Of a DNA stretch of 64,000 nt, positions 17,303 through 25,601 are shown one piece after another. The stretch lies in the NCBI RefSeq assembly GCF_022751215.1, contig NZ_JAICDG010000004.1:62001-126000 (forward strand). Reading direction: 5' to 3'. Under the pieces are notes generated by a model. It made no database searches and was not told where the DNA came from. It saw nothing but the letters and a program-made list of their open reading frames with translations. Position 1 is the stretch's first letter. Every line of letters starts with the position of its first letter. The position numbers and the translations under genes were made by a program. The DNA is from Actinomadura terrae. GTDB lineage: Bacteria > Actinomycetota > Actinomycetes > Streptosporangiales > Streptosporangiaceae.

Positions 17303-17722
17303 CTAGGCGGTCTGGGCGGGTTTGCTGATGAGGCCGATGAGATGCCCCTCGGGGTCGCTGAACTTGCCCATGGTCAGCCCGCCCATCACCTCGTCCGGCC
17401 CCTGGAGCCGGGTTCCGCCCAGGCGCTCGGCCTGCACCAGCGCGGTCTCGACGTCGTCCACCTCGACGAAGATGGTGACGTGGCCCTGGTAGCCCTCGTC
17501 GCGGGTCGGTCCACGCCAGCTGGACGATGGGGTCTGCGGCACCTCGAACACGGCGCCGCCGATGCCCACACCCTCGGCGCTGAGGTTCTCCTCGCGGGAC
17601 ACCAGTCCGTATCGAGCTGGGTTGTTCGCATTGATCAGCCAGCCGAACATCTCGGAGTAGAACTTCTGGAGCGCCTCGCCGTCCCTGCCCTCGACCTCGA
17701 AGTGGACAACAGCGTTTCCCAC
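17303..17722 (-). CDS. VOC-family (glyoxalase/bleomycin-resistance fold) protein
   Basis: A 139-aa protein of the vicinal oxygen chelate fold. VVHFEVEGRDGEALQKFYSEMFGWLI is the first beta-alpha-beta unit with the metal-ligand histidine (H in VVHFEV); GHVTIFVEVDDVETALVQAERLGGTRLQGPDEVMGGLTMGKFSDPEGHLIGLI is the second, ending in the D-P-E-G-H-L/x-G-L-I motif typical of the family. Substrate unknown. GTG (17720-17722) follows GGGAGGT closely. It is a single gene between two repeat tracts. Confidence 0.9.
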   Translation of the reverse strand: MGNAVVHFEVEGRDGEALQKFYSEMFGWLINANNPARYGLVSREENLSAEGVGIGGAVFEVPQTPSSSWRGPTRDEGYQGHVTIFVEVDDVETALVQAERLGGTRLQGPDEVMGGLTMGKFSDPEGHLIGLISKPAQTA

Positions 17723-18772
17723 AGAAACCTCCCGTAGCCGCCGGCGCGCCCGGGCGCGCGCCGCTTCCAGACATAGACCTCCCGGCTCCCCCAAACTCAT
17801 CGCCGCCGCGGTGAGATCGCCGCTCCAACTCGTCCGGCTGTGGTCCCTCGTACGGCGGAGGCTCGCGACACGCGGCGGTTCCAGGCTCGCCGCACGAGTT
17901 CAACGTCCGGGGGCTGCGCCACCGTGCTCGTGGTCGTCGGAGACCTGCCGTTCAACATGCTGATCACTGCGTCCGGCGCGCGGCGGCCGGGGATGTGCGT
18001 TGCTCCTCCTTTCGCACGATCATCGTCGGGGGCACGGGTAGACGGCAGGGCGCGACGACAGGTAGGCCGGACGTGCTGCCCGTGCTTCCGCACAAGGACC
18101 CGTGCACGGACCGCGTGCTGGTTAGGCGGCAGCCCGGAGCCGGCAAGAGACCGTCGCCGTCCCGTGCACGGAAGCGTGCTGATCATGCAGCAACCCAACA
18201 CGGGCAAGAGACCGCAGCTGACCCGCACGCCGGGCAGGCCAGCCGCCACCGCGCGACTTCGGGTGGGGGCGCCGACAGCCGTCCTGGACGGCGCTAAGCA
18301 CGGCGAACCCGTCGACGAGCGCGCGAGCTCAACCGGACGGCGCTGCTGCGCATGCCCCTCGACACGCCGACGCGACAGATCGTCCCGAACGGGATCACCT
18401 ACCCCGCCCCTCCGGGCACAATACGGCCTCGGTGGCGCGCCAGGCCGCGCGACGGTGCGCGGAGCAGACGTACTGCCCCCCGCGTCCGCACATGGCCCCC
18501 GCGCAGAATGCGCGTTGGTCATGCGGCAGCCCGGAACCGGCAAGAGACCGCCACCAACCCGTGCACGGGACGCGTGCTGGTCATGCGGCGGGTCGACACG
18601 GGGAAGAGACCGCTGCCGACCCGCACGCCGAGCAGGCCCGCCGCCAGCGCGCGACTTTGGGCGGTGGGCTTCCGCTACCGAGTCACCCGCCTCCAGCGTG
18701 GCAGACCGAGTGGGCAGGAGGGCGAAGTCTTGTGGCTCTTCGACTGCCGATCGTTGGCGGGCTGCTCGGAGT
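17723..18772. repeat. non-coding tract with nested direct repeats
   Basis: No convincing gene lies here. Units of about 61 bp, built around GGCAAGAGACCG and ending CCCGTGCACGG or CCCGCACGCCG, occur in pairs at 18113-18240 and 18511-18640, with a diverged half unit at 18070-18112. The two pairs are ~398 bp apart and both continue into related sequence (GCGCGACTTCGGGTGG / GCGCGACTTTGGGCGG), so a larger block of roughly 400 bp was duplicated. Long open frames on both strands have no family features. Confidence 0.7.
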
Positions 18773-19342
18773 TCATTCTGTGCGTGCTGGTGATGATCGG
18801 CTGCTGGTGCGTCGTCCGGTTCTGGGGTGGCGGTCGCGGTGTCGATGTGCTGTCAGCACGAGCGGGATCAGGAGGAATGCGCCTGCGGCCGTCACCATCG
18901 CTCCTCCGGTCAGCGCGACCAGCCCCGGGACGGCGGGTTGCGCGATTCCCCAGGACGATCCGTGGAAGGCGAACCATCGCGGCCGGTCGGCCTCCGGGGC
19001 CACCTCGGCGATCAGGGCGGGCCATCGTCCCTGTAGGACACTGTCGACCGCCGCCCATGCCAGGTAGCCCGCGACCAGGAGCGCGACGGACTGTCCAAGG
19101 GCCATCACGACCGCTAGGGCCCCGAGCGCGACCGTCCCGAGGGTTAGGACGTGTTCGTGCCCTAGGCCGCGCAGGGTGCGGCGGCCCAGGCGGCCGGTCA
19201 ATGGTGCTACCAGGGCGGCGCCCGTCAGGGTCAGGCCGGGCAGCCATGCTGGAGCCCCGCGCTGGAGCAGGACGTACGGCACGAACAGCAGCACGGCGAG
19301 AGAGCCGCATGCGAACGCCGTTCCCGCTGCCGTCAATCGCAC
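18773..19342 (-). CDS. C-terminal half of a split MFS transporter
   Basis: A 189-aa protein with six hydrophobic segments (TAAGTAFACGSLAVLLFVPYVLL, LPGLTLTGAALVAPL, LTLGTVALGALAVVMALG, VALLVAGYLAWAAVDSVL, GIAQPAVPGLVALTGG, MVTAAGAFLLIPLVLT), i.e. TM7-12 of a major facilitator. The GTG (19340-19342) lies four bases after the stop of the N-terminal half and in another reading frame; GGGTGAG upstream could serve as a ribosome-binding site for re-initiation. Either a frameshift has broken one gene or two half-transporters are made and assemble. A Ser/Arg-rich tail of 25 residues follows TM12. Confidence 0.6.
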   Translation of the reverse strand: MRLTAAGTAFACGSLAVLLFVPYVLLQRGAPAWLPGLTLTGAALVAPLTGRLGRRTLRGLGHEHVLTLGTVALGALAVVMALGQSVALLVAGYLAWAAVDSVLQGRWPALIAEVAPEADRPRWFAFHGSSWGIAQPAVPGLVALTGGAMVTAAGAFLLIPLVLTAHRHRDRHPRTGRRTSSRSSPARTE

Positions 19343-19346
19343 CAGC

Positions 19347-20381
19347 TCACCCGGCGGCCGCCATCCTTTGGAGCGGCGTCGTCTGCGGAAATGAAGCCGT
19401 GCGGGCAGCGGTTCGGGGTTGACCTGCTCCGCGTCGCGTGCCTTCGGTCTCGGAGGCGGCGAGTTGGGGTATGCGTGTCAGAGGGGCTTGGGAGGTGGAC
19501 CTTTGCTGTCCTCTTGGCGGCGCTTGGCTCGGAGGGCTCCGAGGCGTGGGACGGGACTTCCTGTCGTTCCTGCTCGGCGGGCTCGTCTCGGCTAGTTGGA
19601 GCTCCGCGCTGGTGTGCGCTTGCGGGGCGCGCGGCACGGGACTGGGCGGAGGGATCACGCCCCTTGGGGTCGGACTCCGGCTGGCTTGAGGGCTTCGAGC
19701 CGAGGTTGGGAAACGCGGCCTCCGAGTCGGGAGGTTCGCGGACGGGGGCCTTGAGGCGGAGGGCTCGACGGTAAGGGGATCGGGAATTCGGGTGTCGGGG
19801 GGCGTAGAGGTTGTCGTTGGCGGGGCGACGGCGTCGGGGGTGAGGAGGGTTAGGGCCACGCATGCGGCTACCAGGCAGGTCAGGGCATCTGTCGCTATGA
19901 GCCATCGGGGGCCGAGTGGCAGGAGGATCGCCGCTAGCAGGCCGCCGACGGCGCCGGACGCGACCAGCGACGTCCCGAGTAATCCGTAGACATCGGCCTG
20001 GGTGCCCTCCGCGCCGGGACGGGTGGTCAGGCGGGCCAGCGATTCCTGGGTGGCGGGTTCGTAGATTTCGAAGGCCAGCCCGACGAGCGCGACGGCGGCC
20101 AGCAGCGTCCACCCGGGGCCGTGCGCTCCGGCCAGCAGCGACATGGTGGCGCCGGTCGCCGTCAGGCCCAGGACGATCACCGTGCGGGGCGGTAAGTGAT
20201 CGAGGAGCAAGCCGCCGAGCCAGCGTGAGACGAGCGCCGCGACGCCGAAGACGCCGAGTGCCCAGGGCGCCAGGTCATGGCCTGCGAGGACGGCGAGGAA
20301 CGGCAGGACGTACGCGCCGAGCTGGTTGAGCACGCGCACGCCCACCAGCGCCCTGACATCTCTCCGCAGTTCTTCGATCAC
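19347..20381 (-). CDS. N-terminal half of a split MFS transporter with long low-complexity tail
   Basis: A 344-aa product starting at GTG (20379-20381). Residues ~10-185 contain six membrane segments (VGVRVLNQLGAYVLPFLAVL, ALGVFGVAALVSRWLGGLLL, VIVLGLTATGATMSLLA, WTLLAAVALVGLAFEI, LLGTSLVASGAVGGLLAAIL, LIATDALTCLVAACVALTLL), matching MFS TM1-6, with R-W-L-G-G-L-L-L-D as motif A. The last ~155 residues are a Pro/Ser/Thr/Arg-rich run where an MFS would have a short central loop. TM7-12 continue in a different frame at 19342. It diverges from the pentapeptide gene, with 47 bp between starts. Confidence 0.6.
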   Translation of the reverse strand: MIEELRRDVRALVGVRVLNQLGAYVLPFLAVLAGHDLAPWALGVFGVAALVSRWLGGLLLDHLPPRTVIVLGLTATGATMSLLAGAHGPGWTLLAAVALVGLAFEIYEPATQESLARLTTRPGAEGTQADVYGLLGTSLVASGAVGGLLAAILLPLGPRWLIATDALTCLVAACVALTLLTPDAVAPPTTTSTPPDTRIPDPLTVEPSASRPPSANLPTRRPRFPTSARSPQASRSPTPRGVIPPPSPVPRAPQAHTSAELQLAETSPPSRNDRKSRPTPRSPPSQAPPRGQQRSTSQAPLTRIPQLAASETEGTRRGAGQPRTAARTASFPQTTPLQRMAAAG

Positions 20382-20428
20382 ACTGCGAGAGTACGAGCCG
20401 CCTCTGACATTTCAGTACCGTCTCGTCC

Positions 20429-21103
20429 ATGCCTCCGACGACGAAGACGTCTCGTCCCAAAGAACCCGCCCGCCCCAGGCTTCCGGCCGCGCTCGCGCCC
20501 GCCGGGTCCGAGCACGATCTGGTGGACGACGAGGTTCTGCGCGAGCTGCGGTTCGGCCCTCAGGACCTGTCCGGACGCGACGCGCAGGACGTCGAGATCG
20601 AGCGCTGCGTGTTCGACGGGACGCGCCTGCCCGCGACCGTCCTGGAGCGGGCGACGGTCAGCGACTCCGTGTTCGACCGCTGTGACCTGGCGAATCTGGG
20701 GCTCACCAACGCCCGGGTGTTCAACGCGACTGTCACCGGGTCGCGGATGACCGGGGCCGCGCTGACCGACTGCGCGTTCCAGGACGTGGTGTACGAGGGG
20801 TGCCGCGCCGACCTCGCCGGGTTCCGGTTCAGCACGCTCAAGCGGGTCGTGTTCCGCGACTGCAACCTGGAGGGCGCGACGTTCCAGAACGCGGACCTGC
20901 GCGGCGTCCGGTTCGAGGGATGCCGGCTCGGCGGCGCGCAGTTCAGCGGCGCGACGATGGCGGGCGCGCGGTTCTCCGGGTGCGATCTGCGCGGGGTGGC
21001 CGGGGTGCAGAGCATGCGCGGCGTGACCGTGTCCGCGGTGGACGCGCCGGGGTTGCTCGCCAGCTTCGCGGCGGAGCTCGACATCACGATCGAGGACGCC
21101 TGA
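20429..21103 (+). CDS. pentapeptide-repeat protein
   Basis: A 224-aa protein whose central ~150 residues are A(D/N)LXX-type pentapeptides: VFDRCDLANLGLTNARVFNATVTGSRMTGAALTDC, FRDCNLEGATFQNADLRGVRFEGCRLGGAQFSGATMAGARFSGCDLRG. This forms a right-handed quadrilateral beta-helix. Some relatives (MfpA, Qnr) mimic DNA and protect gyrase from quinolones; nothing here proves that role. The N-terminal 35 residues are Pro/Arg-rich and unstructured. Divergent from the split MFS gene; no good ribosome-binding site is visible, so it may be leaderless. Confidence 0.88.
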   Translation: MPPTTKTSRPKEPARPRLPAALAPAGSEHDLVDDEVLRELRFGPQDLSGRDAQDVEIERCVFDGTRLPATVLERATVSDSVFDRCDLANLGLTNARVFNATVTGSRMTGAALTDCAFQDVVYEGCRADLAGFRFSTLKRVVFRDCNLEGATFQNADLRGVRFEGCRLGGAQFSGATMAGARFSGCDLRGVAGVQSMRGVTVSAVDAPGLLASFAAELDITIEDA

Positions 21104-21140
21104 TCGAACACCTGTTTGACTCGCCGGATAGATTGGGGGC

Positions 21141-21767
21141 ATGACAGGCGCTTTTCAGGGCTCGCTGCTGGACGACACGGACGAGACAGGGCCGCGTCCG
21201 CTCGCCTCCGCACGCCGGACGCGGCTGGCCCATGGCGCCTGGATCGACGTCCTGCCCGGCTGGATTCCGGGGGCCGACGCGCTTTTCGAGCGGCTCCTCA
21301 CGTCCGTCCCGTGGCGGGCGGAGAGCCGTCGCATGTACGAGAGGGTCGTGGACGTCCCCCGCCTGCTGGCCTTCTACAGGGAGGGCGACACGCTGCCCGA
21401 CCCCGTCCTGGACGAGGCGAAGGCGGCCCTCGACGAGCACTACGCGCCGGAGCTGGGCGAGCCGTTCAGCACAGCCGGGCTCTGCCTGTACCGCGACGGC
21501 CGCGACAGCGTCGCCTGGCACGGCGACACGCTCGGACGCGGCGCGACGCAGGACACGATGATCGCGATCCTGTCCGTCGGGACGCCGCGTCCGCTGCTCC
21601 TGCGCCCGCGTGGCGGAGGGGCGACCATCCGCCACGAGCTGGGGCACGGCGACCTCATTGTGATGGGCGGGAGCTGCCAGCGGACCTGGGAACACGCGAT
21701 TCCGAAGTCGACCCGCGCGGTCGGCCCGCGGATCAGCATTCAGGACCGCCCGCACAACGTCCGCTGA
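21141..21767 (+). CDS. alkB: AlkB-type Fe(II)/2-oxoglutarate dioxygenase
   Basis: A 208-aa AlkB homologue. The iron ligands are His127 and Asp129 (SVAWHGDTLG) and His185 (TWEHAIPKS); the 2-oxoglutarate ligands are Arg197 and Arg203 in GPRISIQDRP. AlkB proteins oxidatively demethylate N1-methyladenine and N3-methylcytosine in DNA or RNA, releasing formaldehyde. The short size is normal for actinobacterial members. The gene is 37 bp after the pentapeptide gene on the same strand and could be co-transcribed. Start ATG is at 21141 in GGGGGCATG. Confidence 0.92.
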   Translation: MTGAFQGSLLDDTDETGPRPLASARRTRLAHGAWIDVLPGWIPGADALFERLLTSVPWRAESRRMYERVVDVPRLLAFYREGDTLPDPVLDEAKAALDEHYAPELGEPFSTAGLCLYRDGRDSVAWHGDTLGRGATQDTMIAILSVGTPRPLLLRPRGGGATIRHELGHGDLIVMGGSCQRTWEHAIPKSTRAVGPRISIQDRPHNVR

Positions 21768-21790
21768 GCGGCCATCCCGTCCGGGACGCT

Positions 21791-22090
21791 TCCGGCTTGT
21801 CTTCGCCCCGGGAGCCGTCCGGCGGGCCCTGCCCCCGAGCCGTCCGGCAGGCCCTGTCCCCGAGCCGTCCGGCAGGCCCTGTCCCCGAGCGGTCCGGCAG
21901 GCCCTGCCCCCGGAGCCGTCCGGCCCTCCTCGGCCGGGAGCCGTTCAGCGCCTGCCCGATGCCTCCTGCTCGCACGGCCCTGCCCGAACAGCTCCCGTCC
22001 GAATAGCCCCCTCCGACCAGGCCCCTGCCTGAACGGCCGCCGCCCGAGCAGCTCCCGCCCGAACGGCCGCCGTCCGAGTGGCCCCGGACG
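21791..22090. repeat. 25-bp tandem repeat and shorter GC repeat
   Basis: Units start near 21791, 21816, 21841, 21866, 21891 and 21917; the core is CGTCCGGCAGGCCCTG followed by YCCCCGAGC. The units at 21841 and 21866 are identical. From ~21970 to 22085 a different, about 15-bp, motif (GCCCGAACGGCCGCC and variants) takes over. This fills the gap between the convergent alkB and carboxypeptidase genes; no gene is seen. Confidence 0.8.
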
Positions 22091-22096
22091 TGCCTG

Positions 22097-23488
22097 TCAG
22101 TGGTGCTCGCCGTTGCCGTTGTGCATCTTGGGCAACTGCTGCGGGTCGTATCCGTGGAACGGACGGTCGAAGACCCAGTTGTAGATCATCTCCCGGCAGA
22201 TCTCGGGCTGGTAGGCGGGCGCCGCGTGGCCGGCGTCCGGCAGGCTGACCTGCATCAGGTTCCGGTGCCTGCGGACGAACCCCTTCGGATTGCCCTGGGC
22301 CAGCGTCCAGATCAACCGGGGCGCCTCGCGCCAGCGCTCGTCCTCGCCCTTGTCCCATTTCGGGATCTCGTCCAGAAACTCCTCGGTTGCCAGGTACCCG
22401 CAGGCCGTGTCGAAGTTTCCGGTGTAGAGCAGAGTCTCGTATCCCTTGCCGATGAGCTCAACGTACTTGTCCGAGCAGTCGGCCATGATGTCCTCGACAA
22501 GGTGCTCCGCGACCGGGCCTTCGTTGTCGGCGTTCTTCCATTTCACTTCTGCCGGGACGTGCAGTGCCCCCTTCACGGCCTCGGTGTTGAGGTAGGCGCG
22601 CAAGGGTCCCATGGGAATGCCTTCCCAGCTTCGCACGTCGTAGAGGTCGAAGTTGCCGCCGAGCCGCATGGTGGTCAGCACCAACTCGTCGCAAAGACGG
22701 TTGGCCTCCTTCATCTCTCCGTTCCCGAGGGCATCCAGGATGTGCTGGTAGTCCTGGTACAGGCCCTCCCTCTGGTCGAGGCCGATGAAGCCGGTCGTGT
22801 ACACGTAGTCGATCATGACCCGGAGCGACAGCTCGGGTTTGATCCAGCCGTTGCCGATGGCGATGCCCTTGAGGTCGATGCGACGGCCTGCGTTCTGCTC
22901 GTTCTTCTCGTCGATCTTCGATGCGATGTGCGGCACGTACTTTCCGCCGTAGCTCTGGCCGGCGATGTAGAGCGGGCACTGGGCATACGCCTCGTGCTCG
23001 TCGAAGAACCTCTGGAGGCCCTCCCAGAACATCTCGCTCAGGGCCTCCTCGTCCTTGACGTACTCGCCGGCGTCGGAGTAGCTGTAACCCGTGCCGATGG
23101 GCTGGTCCCAGAAGACGACGTGCGCCTGCTGGTTCCAGCTTCTGGGGGTCACCGAAATGGTGCCCGCGGCGTTGTCGGCGATGGTGAACGGTCCGTTCTC
23201 CAGGAACAGCCCGAGCAGCGAGGACGCGCCGGGCCCGCCGTTGAGCCAGATCAGCAGTGGCGTCTCGCGGATCAGGTCCATCTGGTCGGAGGTCTTGACG
23301 TTGGGGTTGCACGTCTGGCTCTCGAAGAACCAGTAGAACAGGTGGTTCTCCGCCTCGGGGTTCTCGACGCTCGGGATATCGACGTGTCCCGCGTAGGAGC
23401 GGGTCCTCTTGACGCTCTTGGTGTAGAGGTCGATCCCGAGGGTGTTGGGGATGTTGGCCGGGATCGACTTGACGATGTTCAAGCTCAT
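22097..23488 (-). CDS. S10-family serine carboxypeptidase
   Basis: A 463-aa serine carboxypeptidase. The substrate/oxyanion region is LIWLNGGPGASSLLG; the triad is Ser179 (IAGQSYGGKY), Asp360 (YTGNFDTACG) and His421 (LPDAGHAAPAYQP). S10 enzymes remove C-terminal residues at acidic pH, or act as acyltransferases on small molecules in plants and some pathways. There is no signal peptide, unusual for an S10 protease and favouring an intracellular acylation or processing role. It lies 30 bp after a PSD-family pyruvoyl enzyme and is probably co-transcribed with it. The ATG at 23486-23488 has GGGGGAAG just upstream. Confidence 0.92.
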   Translation of the reverse strand: MSLNIVKSIPANIPNTLGIDLYTKSVKRTRSYAGHVDIPSVENPEAENHLFYWFFESQTCNPNVKTSDQMDLIRETPLLIWLNGGPGASSLLGLFLENGPFTIADNAAGTISVTPRSWNQQAHVVFWDQPIGTGYSYSDAGEYVKDEEALSEMFWEGLQRFFDEHEAYAQCPLYIAGQSYGGKYVPHIASKIDEKNEQNAGRRIDLKGIAIGNGWIKPELSLRVMIDYVYTTGFIGLDQREGLYQDYQHILDALGNGEMKEANRLCDELVLTTMRLGGNFDLYDVRSWEGIPMGPLRAYLNTEAVKGALHVPAEVKWKNADNEGPVAEHLVEDIMADCSDKYVELIGKGYETLLYTGNFDTACGYLATEEFLDEIPKWDKGEDERWREAPRLIWTLAQGNPKGFVRRHRNLMQVSLPDAGHAAPAYQPEICREMIYNWVFDRPFHGYDPQQLPKMHNGNGEHH

Positions 23489-23518
23489 GACTTCCCCCGT
23501 TAGGTGGCCTGAGGTTGA

Positions 23519-24751
23519 TCAGAGGGCCAGGAACCCGCGCCGCCGCCCCTGCGACTGCCAGGGGTTGGCGAACAGGCCCTCGGCGCGCTCCGGCCGCTCC
23601 ATGAGCCCGATCCGCTGCCCTTGGAGCAGCTGCAATGCGGGGAACCGGTTCTTCTCGAACAGCAGGATATTCAGCGATCCGCCGTACTGGAAGTTCCCGA
23701 TCTTCTGCCCCTTGGCAACCGGGACCGGTGGCTTCTGGCTGCTCGGAATGCCTCTGAATTCTTCCAGGCACTGCACCGACGCGATCGAGTTGAGCCCGAC
23801 GGGAACCGCCCCTACGTAGCCCGAGCTGAATGATTCCGGCTTTGCCGGGTCATCGACGTAGGTGGTCTCGATGATGTAGTAGCCACGGCGAAATTCGGCG
23901 AACGCCTGGTAGTCGTAACCATATCCGACGTTGCCCTTGTTCAGCAGTTGGGGGAGATTTCGGAATCCGTAGTACACGCCTCCGATGTCGTCGTGGGACT
24001 CCACGACCAGGCCGGGGACGGGGGTGTGGTACCAGTGGTACATATCGGGCATCAGGATGCAGGAGACCGCGGTGCCGCCGACGAATTTGTCTGCATACTT
24101 CGAGTTGTTCAGCAGTTGGCGGATGTTCATGGTCACGGTTTTGACCGGGATCGGCGTATCGACGGTCAGATCGTCGACGATCATGTTGATGACGCAGTCC
24201 GCCGGCGCGACCACGACGCCGGCGTCATCCGCGGCGGCGATCGGGCGTTTGCTCTGGTCGACGAGCCTCCGGACGAAGAATTGGTTGAAGTTGGTGAACC
24301 CGCCCGGCGGGACGTAGAAGTCGTCCATCTTGCTGCCCAACTGGGCGATCCACTTGTCCGCGAGATCCTTCGACGCCGGCGCGTCCATCTGGTCGCCCTG
24401 GAGGTCGGTGAAGTCCTCGGTCATCTCAAGCCCGGGCCCGGAGGTGAGGAAGACCATGCCGTAGTCGTTCTCGTAGTTGATCCAACTGAACCGCTGGATG
24501 TAGTTCAGCCCGCTGTAGACGTCCGGCTGCCACGCGTACCACTCGTCGAAGAAATTGAGGAGCTTCTCGAAACTGGCATTCTTCCAGTCGTACCAGACTT
24601 CCGGCTTCGTTTCCGGAGGCGGCGGCACTATATGGGACATCGCCGCATGGAACATGGTCTTGAAACCTCGGTGATCGGTTTCGTACCACCACCGGAGCTT
24701 GTCTTTGAATTCTTCGAGGGTCCTCGAACGAGCGCTGGTCTCGGTCAGCAT
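23519..24751 (-). CDS. phosphatidylserine decarboxylase-family pyruvoyl enzyme
   Basis: A 410-aa protein. The C-terminal two thirds are PSD-like: NQFFVRRLVDQSKRPIA, APADCVINM (Asp185), YHWYHTPVPG (His239/His242) and the self-cleavage site FQYGGSLNILLF with Ser359, which becomes the pyruvoyl group. The N-terminal ~130 residues (HAAMSHIVPPPPETKPEVWYDW, FFDEWYAW) resemble the extra domain of PSD-related amino acid decarboxylases such as fungal PsiD, rather than lipid-making Psd, and no membrane segment is present. A soluble amino-acid decarboxylase is therefore likely (inference). ATG 24749-24751 follows GAGGAGG. The next gene is an S10 carboxypeptidase. Confidence 0.85.
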   Translation of the reverse strand: MLTETSARSRTLEEFKDKLRWWYETDHRGFKTMFHAAMSHIVPPPPETKPEVWYDWKNASFEKLLNFFDEWYAWQPDVYSGLNYIQRFSWINYENDYGMVFLTSGPGLEMTEDFTDLQGDQMDAPASKDLADKWIAQLGSKMDDFYVPPGGFTNFNQFFVRRLVDQSKRPIAAADDAGVVVAPADCVINMIVDDLTVDTPIPVKTVTMNIRQLLNNSKYADKFVGGTAVSCILMPDMYHWYHTPVPGLVVESHDDIGGVYYGFRNLPQLLNKGNVGYGYDYQAFAEFRRGYYIIETTYVDDPAKPESFSSGYVGAVPVGLNSIASVQCLEEFRGIPSSQKPPVPVAKGQKIGNFQYGGSLNILLFEKNRFPALQLLQGQRIGLMERPERAEGLFANPWQSQGRRRGFLAL

Positions 24752-25064
24752 TCCGCTGCCTCCTCCTCTTGTCCTGTCGGCTGATTCGGTTGCGTACGGG
24801 GTGCTGGGCGCCCCGGGGGCCGCCCGAGCCTCCTCGGCTACCGCCCGCTCGCGTCGGCGAATGCGCAGCTCACCCGCCAAGTCCCCGCGAACCACTACAA
24901 GTAACCCCATGACTCATCAAAGCCGTATTTAGGAGATACCTAGCATCTAGCCAGATACCAGGTCATTAGCCATCAAAGACCCGGCCAATCAGCTTTGGTC
25001 TCCCTGCCGAAGACCTCGGGTCCCGCCGATTCCTGGCGCACCAGGCTGAATCGGGAAACGCGAC
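24752..25064. other. intergenic region, lower GC, probable promoter of the PSD-like gene
   Basis: 313 bp between two leftward genes. Bases ~24890-24990 are markedly AT-richer than the surroundings (TCAAAGCCGTATTTAGGAG, ATACCTAGCATCTAGCCAG) and contain two ATACC repeats. No gene is seen; a promoter for the decarboxylase/carboxypeptidase pair probably lies here. Confidence 0.4.
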
Positions 25065-25556
25065 TCAAGCGTCCGAGGGCGAGGCGGCCCCGCCCGCTGC
25101 GGGTCCGGTGTCCATCAGGGCGACCATGCCGTCGGCGAAGCGGCCCGTCAGGCGGGCCAGTTCGGCGCGGTCACGGTCGCTCCATCCGGTGAAGACCTCG
25201 TCCAGGACGCGGCGCCGCCCACGGTTGATCGCCTCGACCACCCCGCGCCCCTCGGCGGTCAGCGACGCCGTCTTGACCCGGCGGTCATGCGGGTCGGGCG
25301 CGCGGGCGACCAGCCCCAACTGCTCCAGCCGGGCGAGCGAACGGCTCGCCTTGGGATGGTTGTGCTCGGCGAGTTCGGCCAGTTCCAGGACGCCGATCGG
25401 CCCGCGCAGGTCGAGGTGGATCAGATAGCGGCACAGTTCGGGGTCGAGCGTGACCCCGGCGCGGTCGAGGATCAGGTCGACGAAGCGGGAGCGCGAGACG
25501 CGGCCCAGGATGCTGAGCCAGACCTCGTAGTAGTCGTCGTCCGCCATCCCGTTCAT
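25065..25556 (-). CDS. MarR-family transcriptional regulator
   Basis: A 163-aa winged-helix regulator: CRYLIHLDLRGPIGVLELAELAEHNHPKASRSLARLEQLGLVARAPDPHDRRVKTASLTAEGRGVV contains the recognition helix and the D-x-R wing of MarR proteins. The start ATG (25554-25556) lies inside one of two matching palindromes in the divergent promoter, and the reductase on the other strand starts inside the other one. It very probably represses itself and that reductase until an effector, often an electrophile or phenolic, binds. A second ATG at 25547 is the only sensible alternative. Confidence 0.9.
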   Translation of the reverse strand: MNGMADDDYYEVWLSILGRVSRSRFVDLILDRAGVTLDPELCRYLIHLDLRGPIGVLELAELAEHNHPKASRSLARLEQLGLVARAPDPHDRRVKTASLTAEGRGVVEAINRGRRRVLDEVFTGWSDRDRAELARLTGRFADGMVALMDTGPAAGGAASPSDA

Positions 25557-25565
25557 TATGCACGG
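25549..25565. promoter_or_regulatory. MarR operator, imperfect copy
   Basis: CCGTTCAT, one base, ATGCACGG: the same half-site as the palindrome at 25581 with one mismatch. Its centre (25557) is 34 bp from the centre of the other copy. It covers the MarR start codon. Confidence 0.65.
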
Positions 25566-25580
25566 ACCTCGTGCTAGCAT

Positions 25581-25601
25581 ATCCGTTCATAATGAACGGA
25601 T
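25581..25601. promoter_or_regulatory. MarR operator, perfect 21-bp palindrome
   Basis: Arms ATCCGTTCAT and ATGAACGGAT separated by one A. It spans the start codon of the divergent reductase (25592), so a bound repressor would block both transcription and the leader. A second copy covers the MarR start. Confidence 0.75.

Noticed and set aside
16771..17328. 185-aa protein with 35-residue repeats
   Set aside because: Open only because the repeat length is a multiple of three; no ribosome-binding site, Arg-rich composition, upstream units are out of frame.
20429..21103. Quinolone-resistance gene (MfpA/Qnr)
   Set aside because: It is a pentapeptide protein, but the Arg/Pro-rich leader and lack of the C-terminal dimer module make that assignment unsafe.
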